Assembly: GCF_904424705.1 (NCBI RefSeq)
Contig: NZ_CAJGBF010000004.1
Span: 186,001-250,000 of the forward strand
Origin: Rossellomorea arthrocnemi
GTDB taxonomy: Bacteria; Bacillota; Bacilli; Bacillales; Bacillaceae_B
Direction of reading: 5' to 3'
DNA length: 64,000 nt
The notes beneath the pieces were generated by a model that had not been told where the DNA came from, did no database searches, and saw nothing but the letters and a program-made list of their open reading frames with translations. A program made the translations under genes and the position numbers. Shown here one piece after another: positions 39,696 through 47,971 of this stretch; positions within the stretch are counted from its first letter, which is position 1; each line of letters starts with the position of its first letter.

Positions 39696-40022
39696 ATGGA
39701 GCGTAAACCAGTTGAACTTTACGTATACGGGGCGGAAATACTTTGTCCAAGCTGTGTAAACTTACCATCATCAAAGGAAACATACGAATGGCTGGAGGCT
39801 GCAGTGAGCAGGAAATATCCGAATCAGCCATTTGTGATTAAATATGTGGATATTCACAATCCTCCTGAAGAAGAATCTGTAAAACAATTTGCCTCTAAGG
39901 TGATCGAAGAAGATATGTTTTATCCAATTGTACTATTGGAGGGGAATATTGTCGGTGAAGGAAATCCCCGTTTGAAGACGATCTACTCGGAACTTGAGAA
40001 GTATGGGTATAAGGCGGTTTAA
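39696..40022 (+). CDS. yuzD: YuzD family protein (DUF1462)
   Basis: A 108-residue thioredoxin-fold-like protein of the YuzD family. A CPSC pair sits in AEILCPSCVNLPSSKET (Cys17, Cys20), and FYPIVLLEGNIVGEG is the conserved second half. ATG follows caaagggga. Its divergent position beside the Nfu gene yutI is conserved, so a link to Fe-S or thiol chemistry is possible but unproven. Confidence 0.87.
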   Translation: MERKPVELYVYGAEILCPSCVNLPSSKETYEWLEAAVSRKYPNQPFVIKYVDIHNPPEEESVKQFASKVIEEDMFYPIVLLEGNIVGEGNPRLKTIYSELEKYGYKAV

Positions 40023-40089
40023 TCCGTGGAAAGCCAATTTCATTCTATGAAGTTGGCTTTTTTTTATACTCGAATTGAGACCGCATCAA

Positions 40090-40149
40090 TTGAAGCCTTG
40101 TCCTTCTTATTCTATACTGATTAATAAGACTGACTAGTCAGTCTTATTA
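40090..40149 (+). promoter_or_regulatory. promoter and large palindromic operator of the P450 gene
   Basis: TTGAAG (40090-40095), 17 bases, TATACT (40113-40118). A perfect 28-base palindrome, 14 bases per arm (arm taataagactgact), spans 40122-40149 over the expected start of transcription and touches the ribosome site. Its tgactagtca centre is typical of TetR-family operators. No TetR gene is adjacent. Confidence 0.75.
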
Positions 40150-40160
40150 GGAGGGATATA

Positions 40161-41363
40161 ATGATTTCAAATGAAACTGTATTTCAATCCAACTTTAAAA
40201 AGGGAGTTTACCCATTCTATTCCCATTTGAGAAAAGCGGATCCGCTGTTTGCAGCTTGGGAAGACCATGGCCATACTACCTGGATCGTGACAAGGTATGA
40301 AGATGTCTTAAAGCTCTTAAAAACGAGTTCCTTCATTAAAGATCAATCAACGTTATTTTCTGCATCGGGAGGAGATGAAGATGCGCCCATGGAGGCAAGG
40401 GTGTTTCAACATATGATGCTCGATGTTGACCCCCCGGATCATACCCGGCTGAGAAAGCTGGTGCAGCCATATTTTAATCCTAAAAAAATCCAAGAGCTTT
40501 CACCGAGAATTGAGAACATTGCTGATCAGCTCATAGAAAATATGAAAAAGAAAGGAGGGCCCGTCGACCTGATAGATGAATTTGCCTTTCCTCTTCCGAT
40601 CATCGTCATTTCGGAGCTTCTGGGTGTCCCGATAGAAGATCGTGAAAAATTCAGGAAATGGTCCAATACGATTGTATCGGCATCGGATAATATGGATTCT
40701 GATTTCCAAGGGGATATGAAGGAATTTATAGAATACCTGAAGGCTCTCTTCGAAGAGAAGAAAGAGAATCCGAGAGATGATTTGGTTTCTAACTTGATCC
40801 TGCATGAGGAAGAAGGGGAGCGCTTGACAAAGGATGAGCTCTATTCCATGATTGTTCTTCTCATCATTGCCGGACATGAAACGACGGTCAACCTTATCGG
40901 AAATGGCATGTATGCTCTCTTCGAACATCCAGATCAATTAGAGAAGCTGCGTAGGGATCACTCTATCATTGAGCAAGCCATTGAAGAATCGCTTCGCTTC
41001 TATAGTCCCGTTGATTTCTCAACGGCTCGATGGGCTGCTGAGGACATGGAGTTTAACGGGAAAATCATCAAAAGAGGAGATATGGTCCTCGCTTCCCTTG
41101 CATCTGCGAATCGTGATGAAAATAAATTCAAGGCAGCCGACACTTTTGATGTGACAAGAAAACCGAACCCGCATATGGCATTTGGATATGGGATTCATTT
41201 TTGTCTCGGAGCACCTCTCGCAAGACTGGAAGGAAAAATAGCCTTTCAGAAGTTGTTAAGTGCCTTTCCTTCCATGAAAATGATTGGAAAGCCTGGTGAT
41301 TCCAATTGGAGGGATATGTTTCTGCTCAGGGGACTGAAGGATCTTCAAGTAGAACTGGATTGA
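40161..41363 (+). CDS. cytochrome P450
   Basis: A 400-residue soluble class I bacterial P450. The heme ligand is Cys348 in FGYGIHFCLGAPLARLE, the I-helix motif is AGHETT (237-242), and the ExxR is in EESLRF. There is no fused reductase, so it needs a ferredoxin or flavodoxin and a reductase; YumC, encoded at 58 kb, is one candidate reductase, by inference. ATG follows attaggaggg. It is a lineage-specific insertion between yuzD and yutJ. Substrate unknown. Confidence 0.93.
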   Translation: MISNETVFQSNFKKGVYPFYSHLRKADPLFAAWEDHGHTTWIVTRYEDVLKLLKTSSFIKDQSTLFSASGGDEDAPMEARVFQHMMLDVDPPDHTRLRKLVQPYFNPKKIQELSPRIENIADQLIENMKKKGGPVDLIDEFAFPLPIIVISELLGVPIEDREKFRKWSNTIVSASDNMDSDFQGDMKEFIEYLKALFEEKKENPRDDLVSNLILHEEEGERLTKDELYSMIVLLIIAGHETTVNLIGNGMYALFEHPDQLEKLRRDHSIIEQAIEESLRFYSPVDFSTARWAAEDMEFNGKIIKRGDMVLASLASANRDENKFKAADTFDVTRKPNPHMAFGYGIHFCLGAPLARLEGKIAFQKLLSAFPSMKMIGKPGDSNWRDMFLLRGLKDLQVELD

Positions 41364-41379
41364 AGGAAAAGATGGATAC

Positions 41380-41411
41380 AAAAAACCCCCACTTTCTAAA
41401 GTGGGGGTTCT
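41380..41411. terminator. bidirectional terminator between P450 and yutJ
   Basis: Stem aacccccacttt/aaagtgggggtt with an A run left and T-rich right side. Confidence 0.93.
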
Positions 41412-41415
41412 GTCA

Positions 41416-42483
41416 TCATCCATTATGATATTTGTACATCCACAATACTCCGGATTTCAACAAACGGGCGACCCGTCCAGTGATGGAACGCTCGTTTACA
41501 AGTCCGAAACCATGTTTCTTTCCAAGTGAGCCAAGGATTCCCTTTAGCTTGATCTTTGGTAATTCTGCCGGGAGCTCTTCATTGTTCCAGCGTTTCAGCA
41601 AAATGGTTACGATTTGTTCAGCTTGTCCTTCAGCAAGTTGGGCACTTGGAGCTTGAGGGAGGCTTGCACAGTCACCGACCACATAGACATTCTCATCCTG
41701 CGGCAGGTTGTGATACTTTGTCAGAACAACGCGACCGCTTGCATCCTTATCCACATCCATATCACGAACGACCTTGCTCGGTTGAATTCCTGCTGTCCAA
41801 ACGATGGCATCGCAGAATATCTGCTCTTCGTGGTTATGTAGCGTGTTCGGTTCCACTTTAGTGATATTGGAATTGTTCACGATTTCTACGCCATTCTCAT
41901 CGAACCAGCCGTGAACGTAAGAGCTTAGACGTTCAGGGAATGCATTAAGAATGCGTGGTCCACGGTCGAATAATTTAATCTTAAGGTCAGAGCGGCTTTC
42001 CCGAAGCTCACTGGCCAGTTCAATCCCGCTTAAACCGGCACCGACAATGCCGACAATCGAACCAGCTGGAAGGTTACACAACGTTTGATATGTTTTACGG
42101 GATCTCTCAATCGTTTGAATCGAGAAAGTATGTTCATCAGCACCCGGTACATTATGATATTTATCCTCACACCCAAGTCCAATGACAAGGTCGTCATATG
42201 GAACGGGATCCTGATCTTTCATATGAACAAGTTGATTCTCCATATCCACGCCGGAGATATCTCCATATACATAAGATAATCGGGCATGTTCCGGGAAAGA
42301 TACACGTACATGTTGATCTGAAATCGTACCGGCAGCCAGAGCATAATATTCAGTCTTCAGACAGTGATAAGGATTTCTGTCAATCAGGGTGATTGATACA
42401 TCTTCAGGTAATTGGTTGGGTAATAAGCGAAGAAGGACGCGCATGTTCCCATATCCTCCGCCAAGCAGCACTAATTGTTTCAT
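41416..42483 (-). CDS. yutJ: NADH dehydrogenase-like flavoprotein YutJ
   Basis: A 355-residue FAD/NAD-dependent oxidoreductase of the type II NADH dehydrogenase class. The FAD motif is VLLGGGYGNMR at the start, a second nucleotide motif is IVGAGLSGIELASEL, and VYVVGDCASLP marks the conserved FAD-binding end. It resembles B. subtilis YutJ. ATG 42483 follows aaaagggga; a longer reading to 42504 has no site. With yumB at 60 kb the window encodes two NDH-2-like enzymes; quinone reduction by YutJ is unproven. Confidence 0.9.
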   Translation of the reverse strand: MKQLVLLGGGYGNMRVLLRLLPNQLPEDVSITLIDRNPYHCLKTEYYALAAGTISDQHVRVSFPEHARLSYVYGDISGVDMENQLVHMKDQDPVPYDDLVIGLGCEDKYHNVPGADEHTFSIQTIERSRKTYQTLCNLPAGSIVGIVGAGLSGIELASELRESRSDLKIKLFDRGPRILNAFPERLSSYVHGWFDENGVEIVNNSNITKVEPNTLHNHEEQIFCDAIVWTAGIQPSKVVRDMDVDKDASGRVVLTKYHNLPQDENVYVVGDCASLPQAPSAQLAEGQAEQIVTILLKRWNNEELPAELPKIKLKGILGSLGKKHGFGLVNERSITGRVARLLKSGVLWMYKYHNG

Positions 42484-42758
42484 GAAAATTTCCCCTTTTT
42501 GCACTCTACATTATTGTTGAAATAGTGTGTCTGTAAATGATTTATATCCCGATAGTGGTAAGGGACAGGATTCAAAGGACATTCACGTCGAAACGGGTCC
42601 TGATAAAGTAAGCATTTTCAATGTGAAGCATAATTCGAGTAAATACTACATAAATAAACCTATTAACATTAAAAGTATATCGAAATAAAGGTGTTTTCAC
42701 AACAGAAATAAGCGAAAATGTTCACAATCTGTTATACCATTACATGGAATGCAAATCA

Positions 42759-42787
42759 TTGACGATAATGATAAAAAAAGGTAGCAT
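42759..42787 (+). promoter_or_regulatory. promoter of yuzB
   Basis: TTGACG (42759-42764), 17 bases, TAGCAT (42782-42787). An imperfect dyad atcatt/aatgat overlaps the -35 side. Otherwise the gap 42484-42758 shows nothing recognisable. Confidence 0.5.
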
Positions 42788-42812
42788 AACAAAGAGTAGT
42801 GAGGTGATAGAA

Positions 42813-43049
42813 TTGAAACCTATTATTGAATTTTGTATTAGCAATCTTGCTAGCGGTGCGCAAAAAGCGCTTGAGATATTAGAAAGGGACCCCAATCTTG
42901 ATGTCATTGAGTATGGATGCCTGGGTTACTGCGGAAAATGCGCCCAATCTTTTTACGCTCTTGTCAATGGGGAGGTCGTTACAGGGGACACACCTGAAGA
43001 ACTGGTGGATCATATCTATCAATTCCTTGAGGACAACCCGATGTTTTGA
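42813..43049 (+). CDS. yuzB: YuzB family protein (DUF1450)
   Basis: A 78-residue protein matching B. subtilis YuzB in length and sequence ([15 protein letters not shown] near the start, LEDNPMF at the end). Four Cys, one at IEFC and three in [10 protein letters not shown], form a 2Fe-2S-ferredoxin-like pattern; metal binding is inference. A TTG start at 42813 is six bases after gaggtga, and the upstream frame is not needed. Function unknown. Confidence 0.88.
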   Translation: MKPIIEFCISNLASGAQKALEILERDPNLDVIEYGCLGYCGKCAQSFYALVNGEVVTGDTPEELVDHIYQFLEDNPMF

Positions 43050-43051
43050 AG

Positions 43052-43082
43052 AAAAGCCGGTCTGACCGGCTTATTTTTTTTG
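43052..43082 (+). terminator. terminator of yuzB
   Basis: Stem aagccggt/accggctt with loop ctg and a T run. Confidence 0.88.
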
Positions 43083-43161
43083 TTTTATTAAAGGATTTTG
43101 ATAACCGTTGAGAGAATGAGTAGAAAACCATTAGTAGAAATCCAATAATAAGGGGGAGGAA

Positions 43162-43536
43162 ATGATACATTATTTTCAAGGTGTTCTGCAAACGAACATA
43201 AAGGTAAGGGTCATGAAAGAGGCGAAACAATGGTATACGGAAATACTGGGGCTGCACGTTGAGAAAGATTATGACTCAACCGTGGTTCTTTCCTTCGGAG
43301 GAGACAATTTGGGGACTCTTTGCTTAATCGAAGCAGGCGGTGAGGGATTCGATTGCGGATCCACGTATCCGGTATTGCGGATATCGGAAGAATACAAGGA
43401 TGTGCTTTATAAAAGGTTAGCGGAAAAAGGAGTACAGGTAGAAGAAAACCCTGTGCATCCCAGTCACTTTACATTTTACGATCCGGATGGAAACAAGCTG
43501 GAAGCTTATTGTCCAGGGATCTATGAAGAACACTAG
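43162..43536 (+). CDS. VOC (glyoxalase/bleomycin resistance-like) family protein
   Basis: A 124-residue vicinal-oxygen-chelate domain protein: EAKQWYTEILGLHVEKDYDS, LCLIEAGG and FTFYDPDGNKLEAYCPG are typical. Residues at the expected metal positions include the Glu in KLEAYC. ATG 43162 follows agggggagg. Not part of the B. subtilis neighbourhood. Substrate cannot be told; members include glyoxalases, dioxygenases and resistance proteins. Confidence 0.8.
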   Translation: MIHYFQGVLQTNIKVRVMKEAKQWYTEILGLHVEKDYDSTVVLSFGGDNLGTLCLIEAGGEGFDCGSTYPVLRISEEYKDVLYKRLAEKGVQVEENPVHPSHFTFYDPDGNKLEAYCPGIYEEH

Positions 43537-43542
43537 GAGAGC

Positions 43543-43729
43543 GTAAACTGGTGTTCTTTTTTATGGGACTCTTTAACATATGGCCATTCATGGGCTAGAT
43601 CCATTCGAGTGTGCTGGATTACAAGAGGAACCGCTTCCTTTGTAACGAGCGTTTGTCCATGACGTCTTATCTTTACATCCAGGAGTCTTTGGCTACCACT
43701 ATGCCGTAAGACATTATGAAAAGAGCCTT
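43543..43729 (-). pseudogene. possible coding remnant without a start codon
   Basis: The minus strand reads open for about 60 codons (QRLLDVKIRRHGQTLVTKE, then HTRMDLAHEWPYVKE), ending with a stop at the VOC-gene boundary. It looks protein-like, but there is no ATG, GTG or TTG before the middle and no ribosome site. It lies just downstream of the DUF2225 gene on the same strand. It may be a decayed gene end or simply chance. Confidence 0.25.
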
Positions 43730-43730
43730 T

Positions 43731-44429
43731 TTACATAGGCTTCGATTCTTTATGAATTTTCCGAATTTCATACCAACGGTCCCTGGCCATCTCAATAATC
43801 TTGGGCTCAGTCGAGAGATGCTGCTTACTGATAACTTTGGAAAGATAGACTATGGCTTCCTCTATTTTATCCTGTCTTCTCAGTAACTCAGCGATGATAT
43901 ACAGAAGCTTTGTTTCAGACATGGAAGCACCCGGGACGCCATCGCTCAAATAGGCATCGATGTATTCATGTGCAGCCAGATTAATGAAACGTCTTTCCTG
44001 TTCTTTATCATTTGTTTTTCGATAAAGCCAGGCTGTGCGAAGATATAAACCGGCTATCGTCACCTTTTTCTCCTTCTTGATGAGAGCACAATAGGCGGCC
44101 AGTTTATACGTATTGATGGCATCTTCATAAGATCTGAGCTTCCCATAATCCTGTGGCTGCCAATGCAAGCTGATCTTCTTTTCCAATTCAGCTTTGAGAA
44201 CGGGGGGGATGTATACTGTGAAATCATCCGTATAAGAAAAACCGCATTGTGGACAGACGGATACGTTATAGAGCAAAGGATTTACTTCATCTGATTGATA
44301 CAGGGGACAAAAGTCACTGTCATACCCTGTAAGCTTTACAAAACGGGATCGGATCCTTGTTGTAGTATAAGAGTGTTTACATGAAAGACATTGCGTCTTC
44401 TTATCATAAAAGGGCGTCACCACCGTCAT
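43731..44429 (-). CDS. DUF2225 protein
   Basis: A 232-residue protein of the DUF2225 family. An N-terminal zinc-ribbon-like part has CLSC in DKKTQCLSCKHSY and CPQC in SVCPQCGFSYTDDF; the rest is helical and repeat-like (EDAINTYKLAAYCALIKKE, TAWLYRKTNDKEQERRF), resembling TPR helices. ATG 44429 lies after gaggtga, whereas the open frame up to 44564 has no site. Function unknown. Divergent from yutM. Confidence 0.82.
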   Translation of the reverse strand: MTVVTPFYDKKTQCLSCKHSYTTTRIRSRFVKLTGYDSDFCPLYQSDEVNPLLYNVSVCPQCGFSYTDDFTVYIPPVLKAELEKKISLHWQPQDYGKLRSYEDAINTYKLAAYCALIKKEKKVTIAGLYLRTAWLYRKTNDKEQERRFINLAAHEYIDAYLSDGVPGASMSETKLLYIIAELLRRQDKIEEAIVYLSKVISKQHLSTEPKIIEMARDRWYEIRKIHKESKPM

Positions 44430-44647
44430 GAATCTCACCTCATAATCGGGACTATTTACCTCATTATACCTTGGTGAGAGGAAGGTGGACCAGTGTTTTT
44501 TTATTTTTTTGAGTAAAAGGTCATGAATAATTTGAATTTTCATTAAGGATATTTTGCCAATCATTCACCAAAGCTCCTTTAGTTGAGTAGTAAAATAGAA
44601 AGGAGTATACTAAGTAGTAAGAAATGAAAAGGTTGGGGGTGTAATGA

Positions 44648-45010
44648 ATGAGTGAAGTGGTCATTCTAACAGAAGCCGCTGCCCTTCAGATTAACGACAT
44701 GATGAAGGAACATGACGAGACAGATGCCATGTTACGAGTAGCGGTAAAAGGGGGAGGCTGTAGCGGTCTTTCTTACGGTATGGGATTCGAACATGAACTT
44801 CAGGAGTGCGATACTACAACAGAACAGCACGGAATTAAGCTGGTTGTGGCGAAAGAAGATGCTGCCATCCTGAACGGAACGAAAATAGACTACAAGCAGT
44901 CCATGATGGGCGGTGGGTTCACGATCGATAATCCGAATGCCATTGCTTCATGCGGATGTGGATCATCATTCGTGACGGCGACGAATAAGGGTACGCCGGA
45001 AAATTGCTGA
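44648..45010 (+). CDS. yutM: A-type Fe-S carrier YutM (HesB/IscA/ErpA-like), target gene of an integrated element
   Basis: A 120-residue A-type carrier that delivers clusters to apoproteins. The three ligand Cys are Cys38 in GGCSGLSYG and Cys102 and Cys104 in SCGCGSSF. The last 37 coding bases and the stop are supplied by the integrated element, whose attachment sequence restores the reading frame exactly (TPENC at the end). The displaced host 3' end with a taa stop is at 57099-57138. ATG follows ggttgggggt. Because the host terminator was also displaced to 57143, transcripts now run toward the integrase. Confidence 0.93.
   Translation: MSEVVILTEAAALQINDMMKEHDETDAMLRVAVKGGGCSGLSYGMGFEHELQECDTTTEQHGIKLVVAKEDAAILNGTKIDYKQSMMGGGFTIDNPNAIASCGCGSSFVTATNKGTPENC
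44972..45008 (+). other. attachment site attL core
   Basis: The 37 bases gtgacggcgacgaataaggg... to ttgct are identical to 57099-57135. The crossover must lie inside or very near this block. Weak similarity continues past the stop (aagagggacgga against aaaagggacgga). Confidence 0.85.
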
Positions 45011-45029
45011 TAACTAAGAGGGACGGATA

Positions 45030-45091
45030 GGGTTGTGAATTACAAGTGAATATTGAGTGTACACAATCACTCGATTGTGTAATAACAACCC
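45030..45091. promoter_or_regulatory. nested inverted repeats between attL and the integrase gene
   Basis: Outer arms gggttgt (45030-45036) and acaaccc (45085-45091) enclose a perfect 9-base dyad tacacaatc/gattgtgta (45060-45081, loop actc). The location suits arm-type integrase sites or a regulator of integrase expression; it could also weakly stop yutM readthrough. Confidence 0.5.
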
Positions 45092-45173
45092 TAGAAGTTG
45101 TAATATGAGGTTGTTAATTGCATTCCTTCTCGATAGTTAATGTCAAACACTAACTATTTGAGGAGGTTTTTTT

Positions 45174-46208
45174 ATGGCTTTAAACAAAAGGAAAAAGCGA
45201 GTACCAGTTGGGAAGATGACTAATCAGAAGGAATACCCCCAATTGACTTTGGAGCAAGCGGTGGATTTAGTTATCTCTGGAAAGACGGCAGAAGGATTAC
45301 GTGAAAGAACGTTGAGGGATTATGAGAAAGACTGGAATTACTTTATGGTTTGGCTTAATAAAAATTATGAAATCGAATATGTAGATGAACTTACTCCACA
45401 CCATTTTAGGGATTACATCAATTATTTGAAATATGATGCAAAGAAATACGATGGGCATAAATACATTAAAAGTGATGAACAAGGTGTTGACTTATCTGAG
45501 ACAACTATAAATATCCGACTAAGGGTATACAAAGCAATTTTTAATTACTTGGACAGGGAGGATCTGATTGAAGTTAACCCAATGACCAACATTAAACTCC
45601 TGAAACAGGATATAGACCTAACCAATTGTTTATCCGATGAAGAGGTAAAGGAGATACTTAGACAGCCAAATCAAAGGGACTATGTGGGGTACAGGGATTA
45701 TGTAGCTATCATATTGTTATTGGATAGCGGGATAAGAGCCAGTGAACTATTAAGTTTGAGAAAGATGGATATCGACTTTAAAACACGATTTATTACACTG
45801 GGAGGAGAGAAGAATAAAAATCGGAAACCAAGGATTGTTCCCATTTCTGGTCATACAGTAAAATTGCTCTTACAGCTAATCAATGAAAATGGTAAGCACT
45901 TCTCCACAGACAGAATTTTTCTTTCTTCCTATGGAGAACCACTTGGGCAAAACCACTTTAATAAAAGGTTAAAGTATTATGGTGATAAGGCTGGAATAAA
46001 AGGAAAGAAGATGACTGCTCACGTATATAGACACACTTGGGCAAAGAACATGACACTTAATGGATGTGATGCATTCACTCTTCAAAAGATGGGTGGGTGG
46101 TCAGATATACGGACTATGAGGAGGTACATTCAAATGGATACTGATGACTTAAGGATTAGTCATGACCAGTATTCTCCTGTTATGAAGTTGAAAGACAAAA
46201 CAAAATAA
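45174..46208 (+). CDS. tyrosine recombinase (integrase) of the element
   Basis: A 344-residue integrase. The N-terminal half is a SAM-like core-binding domain (LRERTLRDYEKDWNYFMVWL). The catalytic set is complete: Arg188 in SGIRASELL, His283 and Arg286 in HVYR, Trp309 in the GGW position, and the nucleophile Tyr318 in RRYIQ. ATG follows tgaggaggt. It lies 163 bases from the attL core, as usual for site-specific elements, and is the clear candidate for integration into yutM. It has no arm-binding AP2-type domain that I can see. Confidence 0.95.
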   Translation: MALNKRKKRVPVGKMTNQKEYPQLTLEQAVDLVISGKTAEGLRERTLRDYEKDWNYFMVWLNKNYEIEYVDELTPHHFRDYINYLKYDAKKYDGHKYIKSDEQGVDLSETTINIRLRVYKAIFNYLDREDLIEVNPMTNIKLLKQDIDLTNCLSDEEVKEILRQPNQRDYVGYRDYVAIILLLDSGIRASELLSLRKMDIDFKTRFITLGGEKNKNRKPRIVPISGHTVKLLLQLINENGKHFSTDRIFLSSYGEPLGQNHFNKRLKYYGDKAGIKGKKMTAHVYRHTWAKNMTLNGCDAFTLQKMGGWSDIRTMRRYIQMDTDDLRISHDQYSPVMKLKDKTK

Positions 46209-46315
46209 ATAATGGTAGGGGATGGTTTACAGGAAATACAAAAAATGTGAAAAATGTAAGGTGTTTAATACATCCTCTTCTACAGGGGGAGTTAAGAGAG
46301 AATAAGTTATAACAT

Positions 46316-46349
46316 AATTAAGACGGACATTGGTGTCCGTCTTAATTAT
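46316..46349. terminator. bidirectional terminator between convergent element genes
   Basis: Perfect 15-base stem with arm taattaagacggaca and loop ttgg; AT-rich on both sides. It separates the integrase from the membrane-protein gene. Confidence 0.9.
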
Positions 46350-46382
46350 TGAGTAATTTGGAAATCCAATATATTGTGACCT

Positions 46383-47183
46383 TTAATTGAATGTAACTTC
46401 TGTCCCTTGTTTTAGAACATCTTCGAATTGCTTAGAATACATGTCAAAAAGGTCATTTTCTTTTAATGTATCTCTCACTATTATCGAGGGTAATTTACCT
46501 GTTTTCTCTCTAGATGGTTTGGATTGAACATTGACTAATTGATTGTCAAACTTATAAATTGAATATGCAGGAAGGTAGTCGCTGTAATAAAGTTTAATAC
46601 TACTTTGTGTCTTTTTTCTTACTTGTCTGCGATTTAATTTCACTAGTTCTTCCCATTTTGATTCCATTTCTTTTATCCTATCTTTTAAATCCTCATGAGT
46701 AATTTGGTAATGTTCAGCAAGTCCTTCCAATAATTTTGACTCTGGTGATAACAAAACAACCCTAATCTTCACGTTCGAACGTTGCATTTTATCTTTCAAC
46801 TCATCAAAATTATTATTTGTCCATGTTCTCGCATAGATATGCAAAATATCTATGTTTCTTCTCGAATGTTTTATTAAAAACCTATAATCTATCTCGTTAA
46901 TACTAGAGAAGATTTCAGTAATACCTGTCCTATCAATTGAATCTTTTAATTTTAACTTGCTTAATATTAGTTCGACCAATTTATCTTTCAACAAATATTC
47001 ATTAATAATACTGAAAACACCTGTAATTATAAGTGCTGAAGCAACGTTGCTTACTGTCGCACTCCAAAAAGTACTTAAATTAAATATCTGAGCGAAATAC
47101 AAAAACAATATCCCCGAAACAATTAATACAATTACACTCAGCCATAACCTTGCATAATAGTTTTCTCTAATGAATGAAACCAC
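46383..47183 (-). CDS. membrane-anchored protein with a PLD-like soluble domain, unknown function
   Basis: A 266-residue protein with two N-terminal membrane helices (LWLSVIVLIVSGILFLYF; VSNVASALIITGVFSII) and a cytosolic domain. The order of elements (IDILHIYARTWTNNNF, VKIRVVLLSPESKLL, IKLYYSDYLPAYSIYKFDNQ) resembles the phospholipase D fold, but no HKD motif is visible. GTG start after gaagaggg. It is the only minus-strand gene of the left half of the element. Membrane-plus-sensor architecture fits an immunity effector, which is inference; I do not recognise the family. Confidence 0.7.
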   Translation of the reverse strand: MVSFIRENYYARLWLSVIVLIVSGILFLYFAQIFNLSTFWSATVSNVASALIITGVFSIINEYLLKDKLVELILSKLKLKDSIDRTGITEIFSSINEIDYRFLIKHSRRNIDILHIYARTWTNNNFDELKDKMQRSNVKIRVVLLSPESKLLEGLAEHYQITHEDLKDRIKEMESKWEELVKLNRRQVRKKTQSSIKLYYSDYLPAYSIYKFDNQLVNVQSKPSREKTGKLPSIIVRDTLKENDLFDMYSKQFEDVLKQGTEVTFN

Positions 47184-47467
47184 AGTTCTTCCCTCTTCCT
47201 ATAATTTCCTAAAAGTAATGATATCACATTTTTAATAGATAATACTCCTTTTCAACTACTCATTTGCAACATTGCGAGCGAACACACTAATTTTTAAATG
47301 AAAGAAAGATTTTATTAACATTTGAAATTAATAGTTTAGGAAATAACAATATCGTGCATATTAAAAGCGAGTGAAGGAAATACAAAAAACAATGATTTAG
47401 CTGAAGTTAAGCTATCGATTATCAATTCAAACATTTAATCCATGAATAAGAAGGTGTTCCGAATTAT

Positions 47468-47536
47468 ATGGAGAACACTATACTTTTATTGATGATCTGG
47501 TTTGTAATCGTTAGCTTTTTTGTGTTTCTACCATAA
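47468..47536 (+). CDS. possible 22-residue hydrophobic peptide
   Basis: ATG-initiated reading frame encoding a single membrane helix (TILLLMIWFVIVSFFVFLP). An aggtg lies about 12 bases upstream, farther than usual. It sits 23 bases before the next gene. It could be a small membrane peptide of the toxin or phage type, or chance in AT-rich DNA. Confidence 0.25.
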   Translation: MENTILLLMIWFVIVSFFVFLP

Positions 47537-47559
47537 ATAAATTATAGGAGTTGGTATTA

Positions 47560-47856
47560 ATGACAGAAGTAGACATTAACAAAAACAAGTTTCGGAAATT
47601 AATGAAAGGTAGAGAACCAGAATGTGTAAATATTGTTGTTCAACGTGACGAGTGTGTAATTACAATATCCACTTACAATGATGAGGATATTGAATTTCAT
47701 GTGACAAACTCTAAAAATCTAGCAGAAGCAATACGCTATGCCGATTCATTTTGTGAAAGGTACGACCTTCCTATGAAACTTTACATGGGACATATAGTAT
47801 TTGGTGAAGAGTTTGCTTCTCGTTATATGAAGGAGAGGGGATTTAGTCTGATTTAA
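47560..47856 (+). CDS. hypothetical protein of the element
   Basis: A 98-residue soluble alpha/beta protein with no recognised domain (start TEVDINKNKFRKLMKGREPE; centre CVNIVVQRDECVITISTYN). ATG 47560 is behind ataggag; an upstream TTG is less likely. It precedes the replication-type region. The composition is AT-rich like the rest of the element. Function unknown. Confidence 0.6.
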   Translation: MTEVDINKNKFRKLMKGREPECVNIVVQRDECVITISTYNDEDIEFHVTNSKNLAEAIRYADSFCERYDLPMKLYMGHIVFGEEFASRYMKERGFSLI

Positions 47857-47959
47857 TGTAATGTGATTACTAATAGGTATTATTACATAAAATATATCAA
47901 ATAATATATTTACATTTTTTCATTTTTTTGGTAGAATGTAATCAATTAAATATTACATT
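47855..47959. promoter_or_regulatory. four AATGTAAT half-sites with promoter for the replication-type gene
   Basis: Half-sites occur as two inverted pairs: 47855-47862 with 47882-47889, and 47935-47942 with 47952-47959 (the last pair a perfect dyad). TTTACA (47909-47914), 17 bases, TAGAAT (47932-47937) forms a promoter whose -10 and start lie in the second dyad. This suggests binding of a dimeric regulator or the initiator itself. Confidence 0.6.
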
Positions 47960-47971
47960 GAGCTGAATTTA

